From positions 84,733,001-84,797,000 of the forward strand of contig JAJNNQ010000075.1 in the NCBI GenBank assembly GCA_027886175.1: a DNA stretch of 64,000 nt, in the 5' to 3' direction. A program made the translations under genes and the position numbers. Numbering within the stretch: the first letter of the stretch is position 1; each line of letters begins with the position of its first letter. This DNA comes from Phylloscopus collybita. Lineage: Eukaryota > Chordata > Aves > Passeriformes > Phylloscopidae. Below the pieces are notes generated by a model. That model did no database searches and was not told the DNA's origin. It worked only from the letters and a program-made list of their open reading frames with translations. Below are positions 38,901 through 53,920 of this stretch, one piece after another.

Positions 38901-41900
38901 CTCAGCAGTCAATTATTCATTAACCTCCTAGAAACATTCAAAGAAGGTACAATTTATTTCAGAGACAGATAGAAATTTGTAATTATAAAGATACCTGAAT
39001 TTATTTTTTTTTTAATGACAGAAACAAAACATGAGGCAACAAGACATCTAACCGGCCAACATCAGGATGAGCCCCAGAAAAATAACTTGTGGAGTGATTT
39101 TTGGTATTGAAAGACCCATATGATCACAGCATCTACCAACATTTTCAGCTAAAGAAAGTCTGCCCAGCAGAAGTCTTACATTAAAACCACTCCCACAGCC
39201 TGTGAAATAAGTTAGCCTCGACCCAACTCTTCAGTTATGCTTCCACTTAGTGACTGATCACACTCTTTCTGCCTCAACAAAACATGTTGAATGTCAAAGA
39301 AACCAAACAGACATTTGTACCACTGTGAGCATCACCAAGTGCAACAGACAAGGCTCAATTAAAACAAGAGTACAATGTACATCCAAGCACTCTAAGAATA
39401 CGTTTCCCTTGATTACATCTCTCACCACTAGGTATTTCACGTCAAACAGGAGAAAGTATCTCCATTCCAGCCTCTTCCTTCCATGGTTTCACACATAAAC
39501 CACTTAATGACTATGTGCTGCAGCATATGCAATCAGTTAATATTTATCCACACTTCCACTACCTACCTTGTACCACCAAAGGAGCCTAACACAAAAACTA
39601 CTGACTCTCAAAACATGCATCAGTCTCTTCCTGTTTGCTTAGAGGCTGCCAGCTCCTGGGACTGGCTAGAGCAGCTTTGTTCAAATTCACTGCAATGCTT
39701 TCTTTCCAGCTCAGAAAAGCAGCAAATTTAAAAAAAAAAATAAAAAAAATCCATGATCTGAAATGTGATGGTGAATTTACCTAGGTATGAATGTGGCTTG
39801 TAACATGCTTTCACTATGAAGTAGTCTGGGTTTCTCTGTCACATCTTGCCAGAAAGGCAGTGGGCTGAGGGAAGAGTATTTCATCTTCACGTCCTGACTT
39901 TTCTGACTCAAGAATGGCAACTACCATTGTTGCCATTGTGGATTTTGGAAACAATTTATAATGCTTCAGAAGAAGGCGAAAATACACATGCTTCAGAATC
40001 AGTAAAAAACAGAATGCAGCTAACTTATATTGCACTCCCCAAAAAACAGGTTCATTAAAAATATCCAGTCTCCTAAAGATTCACAAGTCGGGCTACACAA
40101 CATCTGAAGCAAGTTTTCTGAAGTTCAGATGGCTAGAAGTTGGGAGCAACAAGCAATATTTGAGACACGATTTCATTCTGAATTCAACAGAACTATGATA
40201 TTGTATTAGTCAAAAACATGTCCGAAACCAGCTAATTGCAAAATCCTCTGGGGTGTAATTAACAGGGTGCTAGTTGCTGCTGGGATACTCATACTATTTG
40301 ATCTCCTTTTCTGGAAAACACACCACAGTTCTTCCACTTCAGTGAACTTCTCCCCTCTTTCAATTTTTTTTTTTTTTTCAGTGAGAACAGAAAATTATTT
40401 TGGCATTAAAGAGAGCTTTTTATTTGGTTGGTTTTGCTGCTGTCTTTGTTTAATAAACACAAACACGAAACTACAGCATGCTTTAAGTGGTGATAAGTAA
40501 GAGCAGCAAGGGGGTGGCAGATCTTTCTGCAGATGCATATGTCTGAGAACACCTTGAACACACTAGATCTGGCCACAGGTTGCCTGGAAGAAGCCATTGC
40601 ATAGCCATGGTGCAATGAGAAGCATCTCTCTAGCACAGCAGGTTTTTTGGTATTTGCACAAATGCCAACCCACTCAGGGCTCTCATCCCTGCCCCAGGTC
40701 TTGGGGCTGCTTTGACACTGGGGGGATGATGGAGACCATGTGGGTTCGGAGCAGAGCACACAGCAAAAGTGGGAGCAGGAGATGAAACAGGGAGAGCAGG
40801 GACGGCAGCAATCAGAGGCACCTTCTCTAAATAAAAAGAGAAAAACAAAAGCCCGAGTTTAGGGCTAACCCTGCCACATCACGTGTCACTACTGTCTCAA
40901 CAGCAAGCTGTTATGTCAGAAAGACTACTGGTTGTGCAGCCCTGGGGAATGATGTTTGTCACCAAAGCACCACGGGCAGAGCAGAGGAGTCACATTCATG
41001 AAATATGATCCTCACCACGCTCCTTGTCAGGTGAGCAACCAGAGCACTGAATTCCCAGACACATGTGCAAATGTAGGTGAGATGGGCTGGGTGAGGTCTG
41101 GTTTCCATAATGCTTTAAGATAACTAGTGATGTCTGCGAGAGTTATAGATTTTTAGATGAAGCACTTCATAAAAGAAATCAAAGAAGTCTAGTATTACCA
41201 GCATTTCCCACACACACCACTCCTTGAACTAACTGATCCCTATGATAAGTTACACACTGAAGGGTATGAAGATCCAAAGCCCAAGATCTAATGCACTTTA
41301 TATAGGATTAGAAAAAGCAAAGCCATGGCTGAAAAAATTAAGTTCTCTGTGACTGCATTCCCCACGAGAAGCTCACTACAAAGTGCTGTACGAGCTCCAA
41401 ATGCAAATGTCTGTCGGAGTGAACATAACAGCCTAGGACATTAAGGGGCTTAATATCTTTGGAACAAAATAAGGAGAGGCAATAGAGAAATAATTTCTTA
41501 ATACATTTACAATGCTGGCAACGCAGCAGATTTCTGCATCTTGTATTAGAAAACAAAGGCACACCAATCTGTGGTGTTACAGACTTAGTGTCGTGGGCCA
41601 AATCTGCTCCTAATCCAAAGGCACAGATCTGATTCCTCATAAATAATCCCCCAAAACAAACAACCTGACCTGCCCTCTTTCCCTCTTCCTATTTTCTTCT
41701 CTATTAGACTCTTGATGATGTTTTTTTCCCAAATCTAGCCTTGCCATTGCATGCATTTCAAATGCTTCAGAAGCCACCATCAGATGCCTCTGAGAGAGGC
41801 CCCACTCTCCTCTGGGATAGCTCTTTCAAACAGTAAGAACTTCCTCTCTTACATATCATAAGCACACAAATGCAAGTGACTAAAGTGAGAATTTGGAGAA

Positions 41901-44466
41901 GAGTAATTTCTTTCTCAGGAAAAAGATGGAAGATACACAGGAAATCAAGGCACACAAGTGGTGATGTGAAGGAATTAAGACATTTCTCTTCCTTGGAGAT
42001 ATTAGCAAACTACAAATTTTGCCTATTTCATTGGTGCAGTCCTGCTTATTTCAAAAACCAGGCAGCATATCAGGTCTCTGCACTGAGTAGAGATATGGAG
42101 TGAGGAAAGGGCAGCATCCTTGTTCAGAGATCCCGGTTCTCTCTTCCAAAGGAATTGCATTCCAAGCAGCCTAGCACCCAACCCCTTCCCACAGCCAAAT
42201 ACCATACACCCCAGACATTCCTTGCCTCTGGTACCATCCTTTGCACCAATTTTATAGCTATGGCTAAGTTGTTTTCAGCAGCTGAGAACACTTTCTATTC
42301 TATCACATCTTCAAGGTAGACTTTGATAGAAATGCTTTTAAATCATGTCTAAAGCCTGCCAAAATACTGAAGTGTGCTAAAATAAGCCGGTGACCTTTGA
42401 CTTGGCAATTTCATTCAGACATCTCAAAAGAAAAATTAAAACAAAAAATTAAAATCAAAGAACAATTAAAGAATGGGAGCAACACTTAAGACTGAGACCA
42501 CTTGGGTTTTTTTCCCCCAGAGAAATTCAATGCATCAAATAAAATATTCTTATCATTTCTTAAACCACTGCTTCTCCTTTCCCCACAGGGCACACACCCG
42601 CCCACACAGATAAACACTGACCTTTCATTCCCAAACTCCTGACAGGAGATTTGTGCCAATCTCCCTGCAAACACCACTCAAAGAGTCTTTCCCAATGCAA
42701 GAACTGCTGCACACCAGGAGTCAGATAAAGTACAAAGGTAAATTTAGAAAGTCAAATACATCCAATGACATTTTTGTTGTTGCTCTCCCACACCCTGAGG
42801 TGACCTGGGCATTCCCGAGATGGGGTGAGTGATGCTCCCTCTTACACAAGCAGCAGTTGATGACAGGCTTCAGTTTTAAGCTGCTGACAAGTTAAGTGCA
42901 TTGCAGAGATACCAGATACCAGCCCAAGAAAACCTCACCTTATTTTTAGACAGACCCCCCCCGCCACTTAGTTTTTATCTCCAATACTGCACTGCGCTAT
43001 GGAGGACTAGTCTTCCTTTCTAAAAAACTCGTTCAGGTGTGTGGCTCTTCATCTGAAGATAGTTCAGGTATGACAGTTGGCTGATTTTTATTTTAAGAAA
43101 AGGTTAACAAGCAAAGGCAAGAGCTGCTAGGGTGGATGGGGGTTTAGAGAGCGAGGGACAACTCTTTAAACACAAACCACACTTTTCTGCACTTTTAAAG
43201 CTGGAATTATATCAGCTCTATTTGAATCTCTAAATGAAATCCTTTTAATTCTACATTTGAAAATTAGTACCCTTACTATAAACAAAATTAAGTCTAAAAA
43301 AATTAAAAAATATATTAATTCAAAACACTGTTCAAGGAAACAATGGTTTGCTTCTCAAAGATTTCAAGCAAAGCAGAGGCTGAGCTTACAAAAGCCACAG
43401 ACCAATGCTCTGAAACAAGAGTTTGCAGGTCTAACAGTTCCTGACAGCTAAGCTTTTCCCCAAATGGCCAAAACACAGTTTGTAAACATAAGTTTGTTTA
43501 AATTATCATATTTCTATGGGCTTTAAATTTACCACTGAAAGCAAGCTATGGGAATTGGGAAGTTTCAGGATGTGGAAAGCTAGGTTGTCTGCTCTATCTA
43601 AACTCTGAAGGACATGATGACCAGAAACAAAAAACCACAATGCTTCCTTTGTTTAATGACATGTTAACTTGAAAGAGCAAAACCATATTTTGGTAAACTT
43701 CTATTTTGCTCAAAGAGAAGATCATTTGAACAAGCTTTTGTTTTACTAATAATTAGTCTTTAAATGAAGTGCTTTTTAATTCCATTTTCCATCCAAGCTC
43801 ATCTTGGCAAAGATCACAAGGGAAAAACAATCATTAATCAGGGATCTGAGCAAGTGTATGCTGAGCCCTACAACTACTTCAGTAAGCATGTGGACACATC
43901 CAGCATGCACCCATCCAGTTCTCCAGGAATAGTGCCAAATGAATGTGACAACCATATTTAATTACATGTCAACACATCTGAATTACTACCAGTCAGTGAC
44001 CACCTACTTCCTCTCAAAAAGCATCTTAAATAATGAAATTCTGACTTCACCTTTAAGTTTCAGCCTTGCTGTCTGAAGGCAAAAATATAAAATCTATAGT
44101 CAAATCCTTGACTTTCTGCATACCAAATACCTTGTCTACTTTAAGATCCAAAGTTGGGATTTTGGAGGAACAGGAACCAACTCATGCACTGACTAGCAGA
44201 CACTCTGCAATTTTGGGTATTACAAGAAACACTCTGCCTACTTCATTTCCTCCCTTTCTCACCAACTTCTTGAATTCTGGCTGACACACAAAACATTCAA
44301 GACCTTTGCATTTTAAAACTGCTCTAGGCATCCTTTCATTACAGACAAAAGGAGGTTTTCTGGCTCAGATATTGATGGTTGTCACTAGCCATGTTCAAAA
44401 CCCATCAAGTGAAGCTTTAGACCTTGCCTCATACAGTCAGCAAAGCCTTAGTCTTAGCCCTAAGTT

Positions 44467-44496
44467 AAAAACAAACAAACAAACAAACAAACAAAC
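44467..44496. repeat. (AAAC)n microsatellite
   Basis: About seven perfect aaac units are followed by a decayed ccaacaaaccc tail. Confidence 0.95.
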
Positions 44497-47400
44497 CCAA
44501 CAAACCCAAGACTAAAAAAGCATCAACATCACAGTCAGGTATGGCTGTTTTCTTAGAACAACCAGCTAGTTCACTGCTGGATAATATTGTCCAAGGCAGG
44601 ACAGCAATATCTGACAAGTAGAGTCAGACAGAGGTAGACAGAGGAGAATGGATCAAAATCATCTTCTGAGGAGGAGACGAGATATTAAAAAAATTAAAAT
44701 AGACTTCATACGTTCTAGTGCATGCAAAGGAGATTTGTCAGTGTGAAACTGTCCTGAATAAACCTATCAAGCCCATATGGTTGCAGGGTGCCTCTAATCC
44801 CACAAAAGACATCTTAAATCCACATTTACTGAATCATAAACTCACAATCTTAATATTCTGGCCCACTGTAACTATAGTTTACTGATATGATTTTTGTTGA
44901 GACAAAGAGCTGGGCAGCTATGGGGCAGCGAGGGGAGGCCTTATCACTGCTATAACTTCTTAATATTTGTTACCACTAGAAAAGCTCTCCCTCAATTAGT
45001 TTGGAGAGGGGAGTGAGAAGGGCTGTTTATTTTACTGCTTTGACACTTTATGCTTGGAGATATAAGAAAGACAATGTCAGAAACAACTCTATATGAAGCT
45101 TTAATTATGTATTAAAGGAAAAAAAAGAAACAGGCTCATATCTCAGACACAAAAATTGACAGTGCACATATAAAATCACACAGAACCAAGCTAACAGGTA
45201 AAATAAATTTATAAAGCAAATTATACTTTTGTCAGAGAGATTATAAAAATATATTTAAATACACTAAATAAAATTTAGATTCACTTGCATGTGGGTTCAC
45301 TACTTTCTCCCTCATTAAATATATCCCTAAGCAGATCCATGCCATTTCCCAAAACAGAGTCTTACTGCCAGACACATAAACTCAGTTCGATGATCATGAT
45401 ACATTCTTCATTCTTCTCATCCTCTTGTTTAAGGGGAAGTCCAAAGATTACATATCCTCACAAACAGCCTGATCAGGCAGGAAAAATGTGGAGTCCTGTC
45501 AGACAATGGTCTTTGCTTGGAGGATGGAGACACCTCACTGTGACTGCTGTGCTGCCCTGGGCTCAACTCAGCTGCCATGCTTGGATGTATTTTTGCAACA
45601 GGCACCAGCCACCTCTGACCAACATATTACCTCCACCTGCACCACTCACCAAACCTCCAGAAGACTTCATATGAACCAGGTAACCTAAGCCCTGCCCAGC
45701 ATGGGTTTCAGTCTCCTGTGAACAAGTCAGAACAGCCACCTGCCTCAGAGCTCTGCATCTACTTATTTAACCTAAAAGGAGAGGCCACTTCCTTTCATCT
45801 CCAGGCTGTGCTACTTCTTTTATTCAGTTGCCTTTAGAGGACTCCTCTGCTCCAGGAGTGGGAAACATCTCCCATCATAACAGTTTGTCCAGGAAGCTCT
45901 GAGACACTCAAGCGTTTTCCAGACATGTAACAAGGCTTGATCACTAGATTCTAGTTCACAGAGTCATTAGGTCAGTCACTGCCTTGGTTACACACAGGCA
46001 TGTGCAGGGTTCTAAGTGAAATCTCAGTGGCCACCTACTCAGGAGAAAGGCGTGGGCTGAGATCTTGTTTACAGGAGCACTCAATGTTCTAAACATATGG
46101 AAACTTGGCAATGGTGAGCAAAGCTTTAATGCCTTATTGAGCTTTTACCTATTTAGCTAGCTACTTTTAAAGCACATGCAAATGCCTCCTCCTGCCTTTC
46201 AGCTGAAGCTGAGAGCCCTCTGAAGGTGCTGAATGCCAAGAGTGTTGGAGTTGGTGGGATGGTATTCCCCCAAAACAAAAACACAAAGCTGGGCCAATAT
46301 ACCTCGCTCTGTAAGTCTGCTGGCCTCCCACATTCCAGATGAACCTCCTCTGATTTCTCCTTCTGATTTCCCCAATTGTCAAGCCTGGCTTCAGAAGGAA
46401 GGCCAAGGTAATGAGGAGGAGCTGCAGGCCAGGTTTGTGGCATGTTGCTGGCAGAGATCCCTGTAAATAAAGGAGGCTGGACCAAATCCCCAGAAAGGAT
46501 CCATGATTCACCATGGTAAATATGGTACTTGGGGCAGCCCACATTGTCTTGTCTGTAAGCCCAGCTTCCACTCCAAGATAGGGCTTAGGAGAAGGCAGGC
46601 ATTATATTCCTATCTGCGCTGGTCCTCTAGTCCTGTCCTTCTCTCTGAATGACTTCTGCTGAGCAAAGAAACTACCTGTAAGCAGAGCCACTAACAAAGC
46701 CTGAACTGCACCACATCCTTCCTCCAGCCTGAGGATAAACCTTGAAGGTTTTGGTTTGATTTTGTGTGACTGAATCTGGTCAACAGGCTCAAAAGTGATG
46801 CAGGCACAGGGAAAAGGAGAAAGTAGTGGGGCAAGGAGGATACACTGTGACTTAATGGGCTACATGAGTTGATTTTTTCTTAGAATAACAAGTTTTTTAA
46901 AAGTTAAGCTAAATGGAACAACAAGCACCTTGGCTTAGAGACACAGAAAATTTAAAGCAAAGTTGGGAAATTTGGAGTACTGTTTTTGACTGTGGCCTGT
47001 GGTAGAAGCATGCAGCAAGAGCTCATTCAGGATATTTATTTTCCAAGGCAAGTCCCCACCTGATGCAGCCACAGAAGAAGACAGGTTACAAAACTGCTTT
47101 TAAACTGCAAAGCCAGGGGAAAGGTTACTGCTAGAGGAAATGATCATTGCTTTTGTGGGAGCTGTTGCACCTTCATGACTGAGTGCTCTGCCCTTCCCGG
47201 CACGGAGAAACCCGTCAGAGCATTCAAAATGGCTTGGTTCTGATTAACATGAATTTACTCTGTCACCAACTCAAGCAAGCTGCAAAACTTGCCTGAAAGA
47301 ACCACATGCAAAAAGTTCAGCTGAAGATCCATGCTGCCAAAATTAGCTACCAACCCATTAAAAATATCCATAATGTAGCCTTGGTGCAGCAAGGGTGGAT

Positions 47401-47854
47401 ATTATGCTCTGATGTCCACCTAGCCCTAGCAGTGACCATAGGCTGCTCATGATTCTTCCCTTACATTCTCTACTTGTTTCTAGTGGCAGATTTCATCTTA
47501 AGAGTATAGAATCAGTTAATATAGGAAATGTATAGAAAGCTTCAATATAGCAAAGAGAAAATTCTTTTTCCTTCAGGTCAAGTTGGTTTGATATTTCAGA
47601 AAAAAACCCCTGGAGTTATTATGCACACTATGAGATCATATGTACTATGGAGAAGGGAGAATGTGTTGGCAGCACAGAACATGAAATGATATGGGCAATT
47701 TGGCTGACAGCAGGAAAGATTGTTTGGATTAAATAAAAAGAAGTGTTGAACGTTTGCCTGTGCCAAAAAAGCTTGACCCTTGCTTTTGAGAGGGATATAT
47801 AAATTGGTTCAACAATTTAACAAAGTTTCAGTTATGCAGTACTTAATGCCTGGG

Positions 47855-47891
<37 letters not shown>

Positions 47892-47935
47892 AAAAAGAAA
47901 AAAAATAAGAAAAAAAAAAGAGGAAAAACAAAAAA
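47855..47935. repeat. A-rich low-complexity tract (about 80 bp)
   Basis: Runs of 7 to 18 A are interrupted by single G or T, giving an imperfect A(n)G repeat. It could be an expanded remnant of a retroelement tail, but nothing upstream is recognisable as an element. Confidence 0.9.
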
Positions 47936-48820
47936 CCTCAAGCCTTTATATTTACTGCTTTCAAACTGCTGAATCCCTGCAAGCATGTTTGCTCAGCTCT
48001 TAGCTTTCCTCTCCACTTCTGCAGGGGTTCTCTGCCTTCTGCAGGGTTTGTTCAACACTGTCACTGTCTATCAGCTCTGTCTGGCACAGGGCAAAACAAA
48101 CGTGAAACAAAGTATCCTCTCCATTCTTTCCAAAGTGATAGAGATAAACTGGCAAGCTGGATTTCACTTCAGCACCTGAGAAGCAGCTCAGGTAGAAAAC
48201 CTGACAATAACACACAGCAGAAACAGTGCTCTTTGCACTAAGCTGGGTGTGACAATGCCCAAAAGAGTATGGAGAACCTACAGCACAAGGCAAATCCAGT
48301 CTGATATATTTTTGCATCAATTCTGTCTGGCCCAGCCCTTCTAGTGGTACAAGTGGCTACGAGCATTTACCCTGAAGGAATAACAGTGTTGCCTTACATA
48401 AATAAGGAACACTTAATGTGGAGACAGAGCTCAAATAGGGAATCAAAATTGAGGACAAACAAAAGAAAACTCCAGTGAATTAACATGCATTGTCAAGCTG
48501 GCAGCCAAGCAAGCTGTCTTCCCTGCACTCCCGCCTTACTGTCAATTATCTGATATCACTGGAGTTACTTCTACTTCACATCTTCCAATGTGTCACCTTC
48601 CCTGCTCACAGGTACATGATGATTACTAATAAAAAAGACATGGGAAATTCTGTTAAATAATACAGACTCAGTACAGAACATGCTGGTTTTTCACAAGGCA
48701 AGCTGTATGACAATAAACACACAGAGAAATATATATTGCAGCAGCAGCAGCGAGGAAAAACCCCACAAACACACAGCCAACACACATGCAGTGGTAAGCT
48801 TTGTTTGGGAAGCTTTTCTG

Positions 48821-48906
48821 TGTTTTGTGGGGTTTGTGAGGGTTTTTTGTAGGTTTTCTTCATGTTTGGTTGGGTTGTTGTGGGTTTTTTTGAAGAGTTT
48901 TTTCTT
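48821..48906. repeat. G/T-rich tract, about two degenerate copies of a 42-44 bp unit
   Basis: The plus strand is almost free of A and C across this stretch. Two halves, beginning tgttttgtggggtttgtgag at 48821 and tgtttggttgggttgttgtg at 48863, align roughly with each other, each ending in a t-rich part. Runs of three to four G separated by T could allow weak quadruplex structure. Confidence 0.55.
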
Positions 48907-49288
48907 TCTCATTTGCAAGTGAATAGACTTGAAGATTAGTGTTTGCTGACACCTCTCCATTTTGATCCGGAGCTACTTGTCCTCCCCATGCATCAAAAAC
49001 TTCCAGTGAGCACAGAATATCACCCTGGGCATGATGAAAGCACAGTTTATGTGCACCTCAGCTCTGCAAGAAGCAACCTGTCAGTTTGCATCCAGTTACT
49101 TCAGATGGCTCTCACACTGGCCAAGGAGTGCCCAAGCTGCTGGGAGTAAGATCACTGCTTACAGGCTAGCACATAAACTCCAGCGTAATTACACTGTAAA
49201 TGTTAAAGTTACAAGAATAAAAGCTATGAACGGTTCCCACAGTCAACCTGGCCACATCATCTTGGACTACAGCTTAGCCTGAAGGAAG

Positions 49289-49308
49289 AAAAAAAAAAAA
49301 AAAAAAAA
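49289..49308. repeat. 20-nt poly-A run
   Basis: This is an uninterrupted A homopolymer flanked by gaagg-type purine sequence. No retrocopy was recognised next to it. Confidence 0.95.
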
Positions 49309-50547
49309 GGAAGAAAAGTTTTCTTTTCTGAATGGCAGTCCATACAAAAAGCCCATAGTTTTAAGGAATTGCTCCATGTTTGAGACAACAATCTTCCCTC
49401 AAAAGGTCACCTCAGATTTTCTGAAGGAGGAGCGGAATAACCCCTAAGAACAGGTAAAAACTAATCAGAACTACATCAGTTTGGTCAACATCCCACTGAT
49501 TCTCGCTTTAAAAAAAAGATCAGGGTGACGCTACAATCAAGAACATTATCCTCCTACAAGAAGACAAGGACATCAGCAATTTAGATCCTGGCAGAAAATA
49601 CACCTCTTCAGTCCCAGTGTCACAGCCCTATGTCCACGAAGGGGTCTGGCCCTGCTGGAAGCAGCTACAAGCACTGAGGATTCAGGCACTTCTCTTTCAC
49701 CCCATTCCTTTGGGCCACATGAGCAGTAATGGACTCCTGTGCAGAAGAGCTAAATGTGACAGAAAACCAGAGCATTTCCAAATTAGCTGGAACACAAACC
49801 AAGAGTAAGAAGCCAAAACCACATCAGATAAGGAAGTGCCTGAACTCAGCAGATGGAGAACAGAGGTAAATGAAGCTTCCTGCAACTTGAAAGATACAAG
49901 AGATGGACCAGGCTACAGCAACCAACAAGAGTACTGTCCCAGGACACAAGACGACATGAAAATGCAGAAGGACCAGAAAGATGTTCAAAGGACACCAACA
50001 GAAGGCCACCCACCAAAACCAGAGCACTTCAGAGCTGCAGCAACACAAGATGACAAAGATAACTACTTAGTTATTGACAGTCAGGCACATTTCTCAGAAG
50101 AGGTAGGTAGGGACAATAATTTTGGGGAAAGAAATGTGCACTTGCTTTCCCAGTTCCACAAGAAGTCTCTCCAATGTCTCCCAGGCTAGATATAATCTAC
50201 AGAAAAACCAGTGGCTTCCACTGTAGGCCCTGGATGATAGCCTTCCTCTTTTGCAGAAAGGCATTCACACTTCATTTGTACACCTACCTACACCTCCCTA
50301 CTCTCCTTCCTCCACTGTTATTTTTCTGGTTGAGAATCAGACTCTCCTGCAGTGTGGAAATCAAAATACTGCCAAGAAGCATCACTGAATATAAATGAAT
50401 TTATCAAAAATGAAGGGAGCCTAAAATACTATCGCAACCTGAATGTTCCAAATAAGAACTTCTTATCCCTGAATCAGCATATTTTACAGCTCTCTGTATG
50501 GCTTTCTTTTCCTGTTATTGCTTCAGATGGGCTCTGCATCTGCATAT

Positions 50548-50570
50548 CTGTGTGTACCAAGTACACACAG
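50548..50570. repeat. Perfect 10-bp inverted repeat with 3-nt loop
   Basis: The arm ctgtgtgtac at 50548-50557 and its exact reverse complement gtacacacag at 50561-50570 flank the loop caa. Confidence 0.85.
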
Positions 50571-53500
50571 AACAACTTATCAGGAAAAGACTTCTTTCAC
50601 ACTTCCCCCAACCTTCCCAAGTATATCTAATACAAATCCTCTCTAAATTTTGCAGGTTTTCATTTAAAACTGAAATTGATTTTCACTCCTCAGAGAAAAG
50701 CTCCCTCTCATTTTTTAAAGTTTCTATTTAAGACTTCTTGAACATATTTTAAAAACAGATCAAGCAAATTCTAAATTTAGAGTTTTAGCTCAGATGATCT
50801 TCCAAAAATATTCACATATATTTTCTATTCATGTCTCTGCCAAAGTTACTTGGAAAATAATTAGCAGTATCTTCTTTGTTGTGGCTGTCTAGGAGCTATA
50901 TATACATTCACAATGGCAGAAGTTTCCTGGGTCATTTCTAGTTCATTCCATTTCTGGTTCTACAAATCCCCATCCACACAGTGACTATTATTAATTAATA
51001 TGAGAGACAAAGAGAGAGACAAGTGAGGTCAGGAGGAGGGGAGAACAGAGAAAGGCACAGAAGAGCATCGTCATCCTAGCAAACATGTCCCCTTACAGCT
51101 TCAAGCATATTAACTACTGCCCTGAATGCAGACTGACCTCCACTCAAGCCCTAGCACTTCTCAGAAGTGAATCACACTCCTGTAGCATCTGAGCTTGTCA
51201 TCAGTTAAGGCGAGACCTTCATGTTCATGGAGAGAAAGATTCTGCCTGAAGCACCATTAGTGACATACAGAGAAAACAGACTTAACAGGATTTTAAAAAC
51301 CCTGCAAGACCTAGTTCTTGAACCTATCCTTTCCACAAGAGCATTAAAAAAGACTAAAATAAACAGGAGGAAACCTTGTCATTCTAAAGCTCTCAACACA
51401 TCATTCACCTTTGCTCTGAAATGCAGAAGATGCATACCAATGGTCACACTCCAGCAAGAGAGGCAAGGCGATCACCTCCTTTAAAACAGAGTTAGAAAAT
51501 AGACTGTTGAATAGAGATGGTCAAAAAGAGAGAGGCTGTGAACTAAAAGAGGAAGCCATCAATTTTTAAAACACTGATGGAGACAGATTCAAGCATATAT
51601 GATTAACAGCTGAAAACAGAGCTGATGCAACAAGGGGACACAGAGGAGGCTGACATCTCAGGAAAGCCTAATATACACATTTACAGGGCAAACAGCAAGG
51701 AGAAAAACAAATGAGAAAACCTGGGGGAGTTATAAGACAACAGGTGCAAAGAGGTTCCAGATTTACAGCACCCTATTAACTGGCAGTGCTGTTATCTATT
51801 GCTGATATAGACTAAACCCTGTTTTATTTAAGCTACTGAAAAACGAGTACAAGGTTGACGAATGCCTGGCATCATCCTTATGCAGAAGGTGCTGTGTGCA
51901 CTCAGGCAGCTGCCAGCACTGAGCTAATTGAGAGTGTGGTCTTTTCCCAAGACCACAACTATAATTTTAGCTCATTACAGCCTGCATTGGGGTGTGCTCA
52001 CTTTACATCTTTGCACACTCTTCTTTTAATATTCTGATGAATAATTTAGTTCTGATGGCAAGCCCTTTCACATTCAGGCATTTTTTCCTCAAGCCTGCCG
52101 ACGTGGTTCCAAAGTATTGAACTGGAAGTCACCCAAAAGGGGCTGTACCTGCTCCTCCCTCCTCTCCCCGTATTTTCCCTGTTCTTTAAAACGAAGAATG
52201 CAGAACACAGGGCAGCCCAGGACCTACAGCAGGATGCATTAGGCTAAGGAAAGGGGAAACATCGCACCATCCTGGTTTAAGTCACAGTGGAGCTGAAGAA
52301 CAAAGGAAAGGCAAAGAGCTTTTACCTCCCTGAAAAGCATGTTCGCATAATTCATCTTCCCAAGCACCCAGCATGCATTTGAAGGTTTGCCTGAAACACG
52401 GTCAGGGGGTGCTCACAGGGGACTCAGCTCCACTTGGAGCCCAGTGACAGCTCTGCCAGGATCAGCCCCAAGTCAGCCAAAGGAGGCTGTGGGGTTTCCT
52501 CTTGCCACCACTTTGCAGCAGCTTCCAGCTGTGCAGACAGGTCCTGTTATGGACATCCAGCATCATTTCTGCTCGTGGGCACTCCCTGTGTGTCTGTAGC
52601 TGGCAGCTGGCACTCCCTTCCCAGTAGGGTAACTTACCTTGCAGATGACACTACACATCAGTATTTAATTTAGCAGTGAACCAGCTGATTTCTTGCACCG
52701 CAGAAGCAAATCCTCTCCTGCAATGTACAGGAGAGATTTCACCCAAATTCATATGGCCAAGACAGGGAAGGTGTTTCAAGGGCACTTTTTTATTTATAAA
52801 AAAGAAGGTACTATTACAGCATATGCTTGGTATAATAAACATCCCTTCTCCTACAATCCTGAAGTAAACTCGAATTTCTTCCCTAACTGTGTGGAAAAGA
52901 ATGTCATGAATATCCACTTTGCCATCTCTAGCATGCAAAGAAATTTCTTCCCTGCTTTATTTGTCAGCCTGACCACAAGGAAGCTCTGCACTGTGGCTGC
53001 TGAAGTCCTTCACACGCAGCGCACACATTCCCTACAACATGAAAACTATACCACATTTCCAAATAGCATCACAGGTTGTTTACAGAGACAGGCTGACTAA
53101 AGATATTTTTATCCTCATCTCCCAAGACCAATTTATAATTAGCACAGCCTTTGAACAAGATGCACTTGCAGCACAACACTGACACGCTGACTCAAAATAG
53201 GGCTTCTTGTAGTGCCAGTGGCCTCCCCAGGACAGCTCTTCTTGATGGCTCTTGGTACTGAATGCTGGGCCACAGTAATACAGACACGGGCTGCCTGCAG
53301 GGCACAGCACAGCCAAGGAGCTGGGCAGTGGAGGAAAAGACCTTGCTGGTAGAACTGAGAATTTCCTCAAGAACTGGTATTCCCTCTGCAAGTGGATGAT
53401 GCAGCTGCCATCACAGCTCTCTCTGGCCTCTGTACCACTGGTCAGATGTCAAAGAAGTTTTTTCTATCTCGTGGATATCCTTAGACTAGCTTTGGTGCAA

Positions 53501-53901
53501 CATCAACACAGGGAAGCTGCTCTGCAGAAACACTTCCACGGCACTGACAGCCAGTGTGTCTCCATGCAGTTCTCATTACAGCATCCTTCCTGTACCCCTA
53601 AAGCCTCCCTACAGCTCTGCTGCTCAGCTCAGAGAGGGTGCTGGCCACACAGATCGTCCCCAAGCACAGGCTCAAACACAGGCAGCTGCCACAATGCTTT
53701 TCACAGCATTCAGATACAGCACTCCAGCTAAACAAAGGCTCTCTTGTGCTACTGCTGCACGGCCTGAAATGGGGTGAAAAGAGCATGCCATGGAATATGA
53801 CTGCCAGGAAGTTAGGGAGAGGCATGAGGGGGTAGAGAAGCAGAACAAAGCAGCCAGATGAGGGTGAACAACAGGCAATCTGCATCGAGCTGCCTCCTCC
53901 T

Positions 53902-53920
53902 CCCCCCCCCCCCCCCCCCC
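53902..53920. repeat. 19-nt poly-C run
   Basis: The run follows tcctcct and precedes agctcgg. On the minus strand it is poly-G and produces poly-glycine in chance open frames. The true length is uncertain because such runs are difficult to sequence. Confidence 0.95.

Noticed and set aside
46153..46571. Two overlapping minus-strand open frames of 129 and 134 codons
   Set aside because: They overlap in different frames with no motif, signal peptide or splice context.
52632..52640. AAG followed by gtaagt donor on the minus strand
   Set aside because: The sequence upstream of it contains in-frame stops and does not encode the missing SLC22A23 exon. It may be a cryptic donor only.
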